This document shows positions 10,519-19,133 of a stretch of 64,000 nucleotides of DNA, one piece after another (position 1 is the stretch's first letter; each line of letters begins with the position of its first letter). The translations under genes were made by a program, and so were the position numbers. Source of the stretch: Deltaproteobacteria bacterium (GTDB lineage: Bacteria; Myxococcota_A; UBA9160; UBA4427); assembly GCA_016713665.1 (NCBI GenBank), contig JADJOR010000013.1:1-64000 (forward strand), given 5' to 3'. A model generated the notes under the pieces. It was given only the letters and a program-made list of their open reading frames with translations. It was not told the origin of the DNA and searched no databases.

Positions 10519-12321
10519 ATGCCGCAGAACGCGCCAACGAAACACCAGAGGCTCCTCGCCTGGGTCGATGAGATCCGAAGCCTGACGGAGCCCGTGGAGG
10601 TCGTCTGGTGCGACGGCTCCCAGGCGGAATACGACCGGATGTTCGAGCGGATGCTCGCCTCCGGGACCGCCGAGCGCCTCGATCCCGCCCGCCGACCGAA
10701 TAGCTACCTCGTCCTCTCGGATCCCGCCGACGTCGCGCGGGTCGAAGACCGGACCTTCATCTGCTGCGAGCGCGTCGAGGACGCCGGGCCGACCAACAAC
10801 TGGCGCGACCCGGTGACGATGCGCGCGACGCTCTCCGAGCTCTTCCGGGGCTCGATGCGCGGTCGCACGATGTACGTCATCCCGTTCAGCATGGGGCCGA
10901 TCGGCTCGCCCATCGCCCACATCGGCGTCCAGATCTCGGACAGCCCCTACGTCGTCGCGAGCATGCGCATCATGACTCGGATGGGGAAGCGCGTGCTCGA
11001 CGTGCTCGGCGACGAAGGCGAGTTCGTCCCGTGTCTCCACTCCGTCGGTCATCCGCTCTCGCCCGGGCAGAAGGACGTGCCCTGGCCCTGCAACGCCGAC
11101 AACAAGTACATCGTCCATTTCCCGGAGACGCGGGAGATCTGGAGCTACGGCTCGGGCTACGGCGGCAACGCGCTGCTCGGCAAGAAATGCTTCGCGCTTC
11201 GGATCGCGTCGGCGATGGCGCGGGACGAGGGCTGGCTCGCCGAGCACATGCTGATCCTCAAGCTGACCTCGCCCGCCGGCGATGCGAGGTACGTCGCCGC
11301 CGCGTTCCCGAGCGCCTGCGGCAAGACGAATCTCGCGATGATGGACCCGACGCTCGACGGCTGGAAGATCGAGACGATCGGCGACGACATCTGCTGGATG
11401 AAGTTCGGCGAGGACGGTCGCCTCTACGCGATCAACCCCGAGGCCGGCTTCTTCGGCGTCGCCCCCGGCACGAGCCAGAAGTCGAACCCCCACGCGATGG
11501 ACAGCCTGCGCGAGAACTGCATCTTCACCAACGTCGCCCGGACCGAGGACGGCGACGTCTGGTGGGAGGAGATGTCGAGCGAGAAGCCGGCCCGGCTACG
11601 CGACTGGCAGGGCCGCGACTGGACGCCGACCTCGAAATCCCCCGCCGCCCATCCGAACGCGCGATTCACCGCTCCGGCGCGCCAATGCCCCGTGATCGCT
11701 GCCGAGTGGGAGGATCCGCAGGGCGTGCCGATCTCCGCGATCCTGTTCGGCGGACGTCGGGCGACGGTGGTCCCGCTGGTCCACGAGGCCCGCGACTGGG
11801 CCCACGGGACCTTCCTCGGCTCGATCATCTCCTCGGAGAAGACCGCGGCCGCCGTCGGGACCGTCGGCGAGCTGCGCCGCGATCCGATGGCGATGCTGCC
11901 CTTCTGCGGATACAACATGGCCGACTACTGGTCGCATTGGCTCCGCATCGGCGAGCGGCCGGGTGCCTTGCTGCCGCGCATCTTCTACGTGAACTGGTTC
12001 CGCAAGGGCGATCGGGGCGAGTACCTCTGGCCCGGCTACGGCGAGAACAGCCGCGTGCTCAAGTGGATCCACGAGCGCTGCGACGAGAAGATCCGGGGAC
12101 GCGAGACGGCGATCGGGGTCCTGCCCGCGCCGGGCGAGCTCGACCTGTCGGGGCTCTCGCTCGACCAGGCCGCCCTCGAGACGCTGACGCGCGTCGAGGT
12201 CGAAGGCTGGCTCTCCGAGATCCCGAAGATCCGCGCGTTCTACGCGGAGTTCGGAGATCGGGTGCCGAAGTCGCTGCTCGCCGAGCTCGACGAGCTCGAG
12301 GTGCGGCTCCGGAAAGGGTGA
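10519..12321 (+). CDS. pckG: Phosphoenolpyruvate carboxykinase, GTP-dependent
   Basis: 600 residues, the normal length for GTP-type PEPCK (about 600-620). It converts oxaloacetate and GTP to phosphoenolpyruvate, CO2 and GDP in the cytoplasm, the first committed step of gluconeogenesis. Visible landmarks are GSGYGGNALLGKK near residue 212, the kinase P-loop FPSACGKTNLAM near 262-273, the metal-binding DDICWMKF near 289, PISAILFGGRR, and FCGYNMADYWSHW in the C-terminal third. Start at ATG 10519 (MPQNAPTKHQRLLAW) fits the family N-terminus and has a GGGAGA site 12 nt upstream. It is monocistronic, between two gene-free spacers. Its role suits growth on substrates entering as acetyl-CoA or succinyl-CoA, such as the steroid products implied by the operon at the right end. 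Confidence 0.96.
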   Translation: MPQNAPTKHQRLLAWVDEIRSLTEPVEVVWCDGSQAEYDRMFERMLASGTAERLDPARRPNSYLVLSDPADVARVEDRTFICCERVEDAGPTNNWRDPVTMRATLSELFRGSMRGRTMYVIPFSMGPIGSPIAHIGVQISDSPYVVASMRIMTRMGKRVLDVLGDEGEFVPCLHSVGHPLSPGQKDVPWPCNADNKYIVHFPETREIWSYGSGYGGNALLGKKCFALRIASAMARDEGWLAEHMLILKLTSPAGDARYVAAAFPSACGKTNLAMMDPTLDGWKIETIGDDICWMKFGEDGRLYAINPEAGFFGVAPGTSQKSNPHAMDSLRENCIFTNVARTEDGDVWWEEMSSEKPARLRDWQGRDWTPTSKSPAAHPNARFTAPARQCPVIAAEWEDPQGVPISAILFGGRRATVVPLVHEARDWAHGTFLGSIISSEKTAAAVGTVGELRRDPMAMLPFCGYNMADYWSHWLRIGERPGALLPRIFYVNWFRKGDRGEYLWPGYGENSRVLKWIHERCDEKIRGRETAIGVLPAPGELDLSGLSLDQAALETLTRVEVEGWLSEIPKIRAFYAEFGDRVPKSLLAELDELEVRLRKG

Positions 12322-12378
12322 GCCGGGGTTGCACGGGGGCGTTGGGGGCACAACGTCGCGCCCGGCACGGCACGGGTG

Positions 12379-12484
12379 GGCGCGAATGGCTCGCCCTTGG
12401 CACGGCCTCCGACGCTTCGCAACGTTAGGCGCCTCTGCGGCCGGCTGGATGGAGCGACCTTCGGGCTGCGCTCGACTTCGCGCC
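12379..12484 (+). repeat. 106-bp inverted repeat, left copy
   Basis: This segment matches the reverse complement of 12675-12780 over all 106 positions with no gaps; I count 17 mismatches (about 84% identity). Both ends are the most conserved parts (GGCGCGAATGGCTCGCCC and CGACTTCGCGCC side). It lies 57 nt after the pckG stop. See the right copy for discussion. Confidence 0.8.
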
Positions 12485-12674
12485 CACCCGCACCGCACCG
12501 GGCGCTCAACCGTACGGACAACGTCGCAGGCGCGCGCCGGAGTCTCGGGCCAACGTCAACACGCCTCACAACTGGGCTGTGATGTCGTGTCGTGCGTAAT
12601 CGGGCGCAGAGCCTCGGCCGTGCCTCGTTTCAATGCCGGACAGCACCCAGGCGAGCGATCGGTCCGGCGCAGGG

Positions 12675-12780
12675 GGCGCGAAGTCAAGCGCAGCCCGAAG
12701 GTCGCCCCGTCCAGCCGGTTGCAGATTCCTCTGATATCGCGAAGCGCCGAAGTCCGTGCCGAGGGCGAGCCATTCGCGCC
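12675..12780 (-). repeat. 106-bp inverted repeat, right copy
   Basis: Reverse-oriented partner of 12379-12484, separated by a 190-nt spacer. The pair fills most of the 518-nt region between pckG and argG, where no gene is seen. Gap-free divergence of about 16% suggests an old duplicated element (MITE- or REP-like) or a conserved structured RNA. A transcript across both copies would fold into a very long hairpin, which could also end transcription between the convergent pckG and argG. Confidence 0.8.
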
Positions 12781-12839
12781 CCCTGCGTCGGACCGGTCGC
12801 GTCTTGTGGGTCCTGACCCGCCCGACGCGCGGCCCGGCG

Positions 12840-14081
12840 CTACCAGCTCGGGGCGACGATCTGTCCGGCGCGGGCGAGGGCGACCGCCTCGACCTTCTGG
12901 ATCTCGACGTAGCCCTGGCTGCTGGTCGGGTTGAGGCCCTCGGAGGCTTCCATCGAGGCGTCCGCCTGGTTGTAGAGGGAGCCCGCGACGTCGGTCATCT
13001 GCTGGAAGAAGACGTTGCCCTTGTACAGGCCGAACTCGACCCGGCCCGAGGCCTTCGCCGCCATCAGGTCGATCGCCGCGAGCGCGGCGCGAGGCGCGGG
13101 ATCGAATATGCGGCCGTCGTAGATCGAGTCGGCGACGAGCTTCGAGAGATCGCGGAACAAGAGGGCCGCCCGTCGGTCGAGCACCGCCTGGTAGATCGAC
13201 TCGAGCCCGCGACCGAGCAGCTCCATGCCGGGCGCCTCGTAGACGCCGCGGCTCTTCGTCCCGATGATGCGGTTCTCGAGGGCGCTCGTGATGCCGACGC
13301 CGTTGCGGCCCGCGACCGTGTTGGCCTCGAGCAGCATCTCGACCGGGCCGAGGCGCTTGCCGTTCAGCTCGACGCAGACGCCCTTCTCGTAGCGGAGCGA
13401 GACCGTCTCGATCCTGTCCGGCGCATCCTGCGGCCAGACGCCCATCGTCGGCGTCACGATCGTCGCCGGCGTCTCGAGGGACTCGAGATCCTCGGCCTCA
13501 TGCGAGAGGCCCGCGAGGTTCGCGTCCGTCGAATAACGCTTGGCCGGGCCGGTCGAGGCCTCGATCCCCTTCGCCCGGAGATAGGCGACCATCTCCTTGC
13601 GGCCGGGGAACTGGGTCAGGAGGCCCGGGTCGCGCCAAGGCGCGTAGACCTTCATGTCCGGGGCGAGGACGTTCGTGTAGCGCTCGAAGCGCAGCTGGTC
13701 GTTGCCGCGGCCGGTGGCGCCGTGGGCGAGGACGGTGCAGCCCTCGGCCTGCATCGCGCCGAGCAGACCGTGGACCTTGACCGCCCGGGCGATGCCCGTC
13801 GTGTTCCAGTAGCCGCCGTCGTAGCGGGCCTGGGCCTTCACGACCATCATCGCGGCCTTCGCCATCGACTCCTTCAGGTCGACGACGCGGGTCGGAGCGC
13901 CGGTCGGCGCCATGCGGCGCGGGATGTCGTGGACGTCGCTCTCGTCGGGTTGTGCGAGATCGGCGATGAAGGCGATCACGTCGAGGCCTTCCTCGCGCAG
14001 CCGCGTCGTCACCGACTTGCTGTCGAGCCCGCCCGACGCACAGATTCCAATCTTCCGACCCTCGAGATCACCGATCCGCAT
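12840..14081 (-). CDS. argG: Argininosuccinate synthase
   Basis: 413 residues. It joins citrulline and aspartate with ATP to form argininosuccinate in arginine synthesis, in the cytoplasm. The N-terminal ATP-pyrophosphatase P-loop is ASGGLDS (residues 15-21), and the second nucleotide motif is HGATGRGNDQLRFE (120-133), equivalent to the family HGCTGKGNDQ(V)RFE. YWNTTGIARA (91-100) lies in the substrate region. Start at ATG 14081 gives the correct distance to the P-loop. The nearest upstream gene on the same strand lies 273 nt away, across two strong hairpins, so argG is probably transcribed on its own. No ARG-box-like operator was recognised. Confidence 0.95.
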   Translation of the reverse strand: MRIGDLEGRKIGICASGGLDSKSVTTRLREEGLDVIAFIADLAQPDESDVHDIPRRMAPTGAPTRVVDLKESMAKAAMMVVKAQARYDGGYWNTTGIARAVKVHGLLGAMQAEGCTVLAHGATGRGNDQLRFERYTNVLAPDMKVYAPWRDPGLLTQFPGRKEMVAYLRAKGIEASTGPAKRYSTDANLAGLSHEAEDLESLETPATIVTPTMGVWPQDAPDRIETVSLRYEKGVCVELNGKRLGPVEMLLEANTVAGRNGVGITSALENRIIGTKSRGVYEAPGMELLGRGLESIYQAVLDRRAALLFRDLSKLVADSIYDGRIFDPAPRAALAAIDLMAAKASGRVEFGLYKGNVFFQQMTDVAGSLYNQADASMEASEGLNPTSSQGYVEIQKVEAVALARAGQIVAPSW

Positions 14082-14113
14082 CGCGACTGCGCTCCGTTCC
14101 TTGCATTCTTGGG

Positions 14114-14156
14114 CCCGGTCTGGACGAGGACCGGGAGGGGCCGCGGAAGCGCGGCC
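14114..14156 (-). terminator. Two tandem GC hairpins upstream of argG
   Basis: Stem 1 is CCCGGTC (14114-14120) with GACCGGG (14129-14135). Stem 2 is GGCCGCG (14139-14145) with CGCGGCC (14150-14156) around a GAAG loop. They lie between the basic coiled-coil gene and argG, both read leftwards. No T-tract follows, so they could be a rho-independent-like barrier, a leader structure or an attenuator. Confidence 0.35.
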
Positions 14157-14354
14157 GGCTCACGCCGGAGGGGGCGGAGCGAGCGGGACGATAGCAGCCC
14201 GGGCCGGGCCGAAAACGGCGCCCCGCGGCCGCCGCCGACACGCTCGAACGACTCCGATGCCCGCGCCCGCGAAGGCTCCGCGGCCGCGCCGATGCCGGGC
14301 GCCGATGGGCGCGGGGGGCGTCGATTGAGCGTCGGCTCAGGCGGAGCGCTTGCG

Positions 14355-14726
14355 TCAGGCGGTCCGTCGGCCGGTCTTGCCCGCCTTGCCCGCCCGGGCG
14401 GAGGGCTTGCCGGCGGCGCCGCCCGCCTTGCCCGCCTTGCCCCGCGCCGCCTTCCCGCGGCCGCGGACCCGGCCGATCGCGCTCTCGAGGCCCTGGCGAA
14501 GGCGCGTCGCGTCCTTCTTCAGCTTGCCCTCGGCGATCCGCCAGCGCTTCTCACCGTCCGCCCGTGCGCGGTCGACCTGGGTCTGCAGCTCGCGCACGTT
14601 GCTGCGCAGCTGGCGCAGCAGTCGCGGAATGTCCCGCTCGAGGCGCGCCAGCGCTTCGTCGATGGGATTCGTCTTCCGCGTGCCCCGCCGCGTGCCGGCC
14701 TTCGTCTTGCTCGCCCTGCTCGCCAT
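14355..14726 (-). CDS. Small basic coiled-coil protein with histone-H1/AlgP-like tail
   Basis: 123 residues. Residues about 22-85 form a predicted amphipathic helix (DEALARLERDIPRLLRQL and following heptads). The tail (about 88-123) is a low-complexity Ala/Gly/Lys/Arg region (KAARGKAGKAGGAAGK) like eukaryotic histone H1 or AlgP. A GGAGGA ribosome site sits 7 nt before ATG 14726, which supports expression. The likely role is DNA or polyanion binding in the cytoplasm, perhaps nucleoid association; this rests only on composition. The strong lysine/alanine bias could also come from GC-rich repeat expansion. No specific family was recognised. Confidence 0.7.
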   Translation of the reverse strand: MASRASKTKAGTRRGTRKTNPIDEALARLERDIPRLLRQLRSNVRELQTQVDRARADGEKRWRIAEGKLKKDATRLRQGLESAIGRVRGRGKAARGKAGKAGGAAGKPSARAGKAGKTGRRTA

Positions 14727-14861
14727 CCGACGTCCTCCTTCGTTTCAGGTCGCGTATCGGCCTCCCGAGAGGAAGTACCGCATCGAAGGGCGGGTCACAT
14801 CGCCGCGGATCGATGCGGCGCCGTGTTCGCCCCCGAATCTCCGTCCCCCGGCGCGCCGCCC

Positions 14862-16250
14862 CTAACGTCCCGCGAGCTTCGCCTTGAGCTGCTTGAAGCT
14901 CTGTTGGGCGCGCGCGGGCACGTAGGTATCCGGGTTCTCGACGGCGGCGAGCATGCGCGCGAGCTCGCCGCGCTCGAGCGCATCATAGGTCGGGTCGTCG
15001 ATCAGGCCGAAGACCAGGTAGTTGTAGACGACCGTCTGGATCGCCATCGCCGCCTGCTCGGAAGCGGCGTAGTCCGCGAACTCGCCGGCCTCGGCCTGGG
15101 CGAGCAGGCGCGCCGAGAGCTTGCGCAGGACGTTCGCATCGACCTTCCAGGCCGAGAGCTTCGGGAGCCAGGCGGCGATGCGGCCGCGGAGGCCCTTCGC
15201 GATCGCGGCGGCGTCGCCCTTGCCGTCGCTCGCGGCCTGATGGAGCGCGCGGAGGTCGGTGCGCAGCTGGGCTGCCTCGCCGGTCGCGACCAGCTCGAGC
15301 GCCTGCATCAGCATCAGGAAGCTCGCGTCGTTGAGGCGCGCGACACCGGGGCCGAGGCCGGTCGACTGGCGCGGCTTCCAGCGGCGCTGCTCGTCCATGT
15401 TGTGATGACAGGCATGGCAGTCGTAGAGCACGAACTCGGGGAAGAGGCCGAGCCGATTGCGGTTCGGATCGAGCATCGCGTCGAGGACTTCGTCGATCGC
15501 CACCGCCTGGCCGATCGCCCAGAGCTTGATGTCGCTCGGCGCCTGCTTGCCGCGCTTCGAGTAGTCGTCGTCCGGCTCCCAGTGATAGGGCTGGAGGATC
15601 GAGAAGAGGGCGAGCTCGAAGCTCTGGCGTGGATGGCCGGCGCCCATCAGGCGGTGGTTCACGAACTTCTTGCGATCCCCGAAATGACACGAGAGACAGA
15701 GCCGTGCACGGGCGATCGGATCGTCGGTCGGGTAGAGGCCGAGCTCGATGTTCTTCGCGTGGGTGCTTCCGCTGTCGTGGGGGCGCAGCCAGCGCTCGGC
15801 ACCGCCGTGGCAGGCCTCGCAGCCGACGCCGTCGTCGACGCGAAATGCGCCGTTCTCGGTCCGTCGCTTCGCAGCGGGCGGATTGTCGCTGTGGCAGTCG
15901 AGGCAGAGGTCGTCCTGGTGGGGCTTCGCCTTGCGTCCGAGGTTGCGCGAGATCGCGATCGATTCGGGATTCAAGAGGACCTTGTAGGCGCGCGTGTGGT
16001 GGCGGTCGTCGTTGATCCAGGTCGTGAACTCGTTCTGGAGCACGCTGCGGTCGTTGCGCGGGCCCGCCGAGCCGTGACACGTGCTGCCGTCGCAGCTCGA
16101 GACGCCCTCGTGTTTGTCGTTCGCATACTGGGGCAGGACAGGGGGCCCGGCCTGCGCGCTTCCGCCGGTCGCGATCGCCGCGAGCACGACGAACATGCCG
16201 GCCGTGCGGGCCCGGCGGGGGTTCTTGCGCCACGGAACCATCTCGAGCAT
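14862..16250 (-). CDS. Cytochrome c554-like multihaem protein with one CX4CH site
   Basis: 462 residues with an N-terminal signal sequence (MFVVLAAIATGGSAQA), so periplasmic. Four CxxCH motifs are at residues 116-120 (CLDCH), 144-148 (CEACH), 185-189 (CLSCH) and 278-282 (CHACH). The first haem site is unusual, CDGSTCH (53-59), a CX4CH spacing. The overall pattern and the internal VNHRLMGAGHPRQSFEL segment resemble cytochrome c554 relatives of nitrifier and deltaproteobacterial electron-transfer chains. The C-terminal 150 residues are helical and haem-free. Likely an electron carrier; partners may include the decahaem protein at 6.3-10.1 kb, but the two are on opposite strands. No cytochrome c maturation genes are in the window. 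Confidence 0.85.
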   Translation of the reverse strand: MLEMVPWRKNPRRARTAGMFVVLAAIATGGSAQAGPPVLPQYANDKHEGVSSCDGSTCHGSAGPRNDRSVLQNEFTTWINDDRHHTRAYKVLLNPESIAISRNLGRKAKPHQDDLCLDCHSDNPPAAKRRTENGAFRVDDGVGCEACHGGAERWLRPHDSGSTHAKNIELGLYPTDDPIARARLCLSCHFGDRKKFVNHRLMGAGHPRQSFELALFSILQPYHWEPDDDYSKRGKQAPSDIKLWAIGQAVAIDEVLDAMLDPNRNRLGLFPEFVLYDCHACHHNMDEQRRWKPRQSTGLGPGVARLNDASFLMLMQALELVATGEAAQLRTDLRALHQAASDGKGDAAAIAKGLRGRIAAWLPKLSAWKVDANVLRKLSARLLAQAEAGEFADYAASEQAAMAIQTVVYNYLVFGLIDDPTYDALERGELARMLAAVENPDTYVPARAQQSFKQLKAKLAGR

Positions 16251-16498
16251 CCCCCTTCACGCGACCGCTGCGATCGACCTAGCTCGCATGGTACCCGTCG
16301 CTCGCGGATGCGTCGCTCGAAATCGCACAGGCTTGCGGTCCGGTATTCCGATGGCCGTGCAGGTCGCGCGCGTTAGAATGGGCGGGCCGGAAATGCGCGG
16401 CCGGTGTCCTGGTCGAAGATCGGCTCCAGGGCCGGCTCGGCGGCCCGTTGCGAGGTCGGCGCATCTTCTCCTGCAAGCACGCGAGGTCCAACCGAGCC

Positions 16499-17017
16499 AT
16501 GCCCATTCCCGTCCCGATCTGGCGCACAGCATCGTTTCCGACGTCGATCCTCCGGATGCCCGGGCGCCGAGTCTGCGGGTTCTTCGCCGGCGTGGCCCTG
16601 GCGGCGATCTCCGGGCTCGTGCCCGTCGGCCTGGCGGAGGCGGCCGAGCCGGCGATCCCGCGCACGAAGCGGCCCGAGCAGGCGCAGGTGTATTTCATCA
16701 GCCCCGAAAACGGCGCGACCCTCACGTCGCCGATCGTCGTGCGCTTCGGCCTGCGCGAGATGGGCGTCGCCCCGGCCGGGGTGGCCCAGCCGCAGACGGG
16801 TCATCACCACCTGATCGTCGACGCGGAGGTCCCGCCTTCCGGGCTCCCGATCCCGAAGAACGACCACTATCTCCACTTCGGCGGCGGCCAGACCGAGGTC
16901 TCGCTCCCCCTCGCCCCGGGCAAGCACACCCTTCAGCTCCTGCTCGGCGACCACAATCACGTCCCCCACGATCCGCCCGTCGTCTCGGAGCGGATCACGA
17001 TCGAGGTCCGGAAGTGA
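16499..17017 (+). CDS. DUF4399 domain protein, exported
   Basis: 172 residues from ATG 16499; an alternative start at 16556 gives a tighter signal peptide (CGFFAGVALAAISGL). The mature part matches DUF4399 along its length: VYFISPENGATLTSPIVVRF, then GLREMGVAPAG, TGHHHLIVDAE, HYLHFGGGQTEVSLPL, PGKHTLQLLLGDHNHVPH and a final SERITIEV strand. The family is a small secreted beta-sandwich of unknown function, rich in conserved His that may bind metal. It stands apart from the divergent cytochrome c554-like gene, with a shared 248-nt spacer, and directly precedes the kinase gene by 28 nt, so the two may be cotranscribed. Confidence 0.85.
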   Translation: MPIPVPIWRTASFPTSILRMPGRRVCGFFAGVALAAISGLVPVGLAEAAEPAIPRTKRPEQAQVYFISPENGATLTSPIVVRFGLREMGVAPAGVAQPQTGHHHLIVDAEVPPSGLPIPKNDHYLHFGGGQTEVSLPLAPGKHTLQLLLGDHNHVPHDPPVVSERITIEVRK

Positions 17018-17045
17018 TTCGAGGGGCGTTCGCGGGAGCGGGTCG

Positions 17046-19073
17046 ATGAGCGACGAGGATCGGCGAACTCCGGACCCGGATCGGCCGGGAGACGTCGCGC
17101 CGGCGGATCTCGCCGACGCGGCGACCCGGGTCTTCGATCCGAACGCAGGGCCCGCCGAGCGCGAGACGCGGGTGCTTTCGGACGAGGCTTCGGAGTCCGA
17201 ACGGGCGACGCGGGTGCTCAGCGGGGACGATGAGCCCGACGTCGCGAGCGCGGCGACGGTGGTCGCGACCGAGATCTCGGGCGTCGAGGGGCTGGCGGCG
17301 ACGCGGGTGATCGAGGAAGAGGACAAGACCTCGCCTCCGCCCGTTGCCGCGGCTGCGCCCGCCGTGGCTCCACCGCGGGCTGCGCCCGCGGCGCCCCCGC
17401 GACCGGCGGCGGCTCCGAAGGCGCGTGAGGAAGATCGCGGTCTGCGGCCCGGGACGATCCTGTTCGGCGAGTACGAGATCGTCTCCGTGCTCGGCGCCGG
17501 CGGCATGGGCGAGGTCTACCGTGCCCGGCATCGCCGTCTCGACGAGCACCGCGCGATCAAGGTCATGCACGCCGAGATGTCGAAGCGGCGCGGTGCCTCG
17601 GAGTTCTTCTATCGCGAGGCGAAGGCACTGCTCGCCGTGCGTCATCCGGCGGTCGTCCACTGCCACGACCTGCTCTCCGACGACGCCGGCCGCGTCTACC
17701 TGATCATGGAGATGATCGAGGGGATCCCGCTCTCGAAGAAGCTGAACGAGGGACCGCTCTCGCCCGACGACGTCGCGATCCTCGGTGCGCGGGTGGCCCA
17801 CGGGCTCGCGGCGGCGCATCGCAAGGGTGTGATCCATCGCGATCTCTCGCCCGACAACATCGTCCTGCCCGGCGGCCGGGTCCAGGAAGCGAAGATCATC
17901 GATTTCGGCATCGCGAAGCTCCTCGAGCAGGGCGAGGGCACGATCGTCGACGGCTTCAAGGGCAAGCTCTCCTACGCCTCTCCGGAGCAGCTCGGCTTCT
18001 TCGGGGGCAAGATCGACGGGCGCTCCGATCTCTACAGCCTCGGTCTCGTCCTGGCGGCGTCGGCTCTCGGACGGCCGATGGTCATGGGCACGACCGTCAT
18101 GGAGGCCGTCGACGCGCGGCGCAATTTGAAGGGGCTGCCGGACGGGATCCCGATGGGCCTGCGCTCGGCGATCCAGCCGCTGCTCGCGCTCAATCCCGAG
18201 GATCGACCGAAATACGTCGATCGGCTGTTCGTGGTGCCGGGCGCGCTGGACTCCGTCTCCGAATCGGGGCTCTACGGGAAGCCGGCCCCGAAGCCCGCGG
18301 GTGGCGCCTGGTCGGCCGGGGCGGCTGCCGCTGCACCGAGCAACCGGACCGGGCTCGTGCTCGGCGCGGTGGGCGCGGGCGCGGTCGTCATCGCCGGGCT
18401 CCTCTATCTCGGCTCGATGCTGGGCGGATCCGCGGATTCCGGCCTGACTTCTCCCGCTGGCAGCGCAACGTCGACTGCGTCGCCGACCCAGGACTCACCG
18501 GCCGCCGCCGTGAGCGAGGCCGGCGTGATCTCGGCCGACGCGGCCGGCGGCTCGGGCTCGGGCACGGCGACGCTCGCGGCCCAGCCGGCCGCGGCGGGAC
18601 CCGCTGCCAACCCGATTTCGGCGAGCGGCGCGGCGAGCGACCGGGCGGCGGAGCGTGATGCGCGCGCCGCCGCGATCGCGGCGGCCGCTCAGCAAGAGCA
18701 GGAGAAGTCGCCTGCGAAGGTCGCCCGCGTCGCGCCGGCGCCCGCGAAGAAATCGGGCCCCTCGGCCAGCGAGCGGATCAAGATCGTCGGCATGCTGACG
18801 AGCGCGAAGCTCGCCCTCGGCGAGGGCAACCTGATGTCGCCCCCCGGCGACAACGCCTACGACAAGTACCGCGCGGTCCTCAACCTCGATCCGCGCAATG
18901 CCGCCGCCCGCAGCGGCCTGCGCGAGGTCGCTTCGCGCTTCGTCCAGCGTGCCCAGAAGGACATCGAGAAGGGCGACAAAGCCGCCGCCAAAGAGAATCT
19001 CCGCCGCGCCCGCCAGGCCGACGCGAGCTTCCCCGGCATCCGGGCCACCGAAGCCCGCCTGGCAGGCAGCTAG
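17046..19073 (+). CDS. Membrane-spanning Ser/Thr protein kinase with TRV-repeat N-terminus
   Basis: 675 residues. The N-terminal 95 residues are acidic and hold four TRV motifs (at 27, 41, 55 and 86), each followed by acidic residues, like phosphothreonine sites read by FHA domains. A Pro/Ala linker follows, then a Hanks-type kinase domain from about 140: LGAGGMGEVYRA (P-loop), K172, HRDLSPDN (264-271), DFGIA (286-290) and SPEQ. All catalytic residues are present, so it should be active. One transmembrane helix (about 440-460, GLVLGAVGAGAVVIAGLLYL) leads to an extracytoplasmic Ala-rich stretch and a TPR-like C-terminus. It converges on the CsgG-like lipoprotein gene. Such kinases are abundant in Myxococcota. 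The substrate is unknown. Confidence 0.9.
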   Translation: MSDEDRRTPDPDRPGDVAPADLADAATRVFDPNAGPAERETRVLSDEASESERATRVLSGDDEPDVASAATVVATEISGVEGLAATRVIEEEDKTSPPPVAAAAPAVAPPRAAPAAPPRPAAAPKAREEDRGLRPGTILFGEYEIVSVLGAGGMGEVYRARHRRLDEHRAIKVMHAEMSKRRGASEFFYREAKALLAVRHPAVVHCHDLLSDDAGRVYLIMEMIEGIPLSKKLNEGPLSPDDVAILGARVAHGLAAAHRKGVIHRDLSPDNIVLPGGRVQEAKIIDFGIAKLLEQGEGTIVDGFKGKLSYASPEQLGFFGGKIDGRSDLYSLGLVLAASALGRPMVMGTTVMEAVDARRNLKGLPDGIPMGLRSAIQPLLALNPEDRPKYVDRLFVVPGALDSVSESGLYGKPAPKPAGGAWSAGAAAAAPSNRTGLVLGAVGAGAVVIAGLLYLGSMLGGSADSGLTSPAGSATSTASPTQDSPAAAVSEAGVISADAAGGSGSGTATLAAQPAAAGPAANPISASGAASDRAAERDARAAAIAAAAQQEQEKSPAKVARVAPAPAKKSGPSASERIKIVGMLTSAKLALGEGNLMSPPGDNAYDKYRAVLNLDPRNAAARSGLREVASRFVQRAQKDIEKGDKAAAKENLRRARQADASFPGIRATEARLAGS

Positions 19074-19083
19074 CGGATCGACG

Positions 19084-19101
19084 CGAGAGCTCACGCTCTC
19101 G
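19084..19101. terminator. Hairpin between convergent genes
   Basis: CGAGAGC (19084-19090), TCAC loop, GCTCTCG (19095-19101). This 7-bp perfect stem lies in the 60-nt gap between the kinase stop and the convergent lipoprotein stop, as expected of a bidirectional terminator. There is no T-tract, so confidence is moderate. Confidence 0.45.
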
Positions 19102-19133
19102 TCGCCCGGATCGCGACTCCCGCGGCCAGGGGT

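Noticed and set aside
10400..10620. Complete tRNA gene before pckG
   Set aside because: Only the T arm folds; the anticodon arm cannot be formed with U33 in place, and the matching acceptor strand would fall inside pckG.
12756..16376. 1,206-codon open frame on the plus strand
   Set aside because: It overlaps argG, the coiled-coil gene and the cytochrome gene in antisense, all of which have clear families and ribosome sites.
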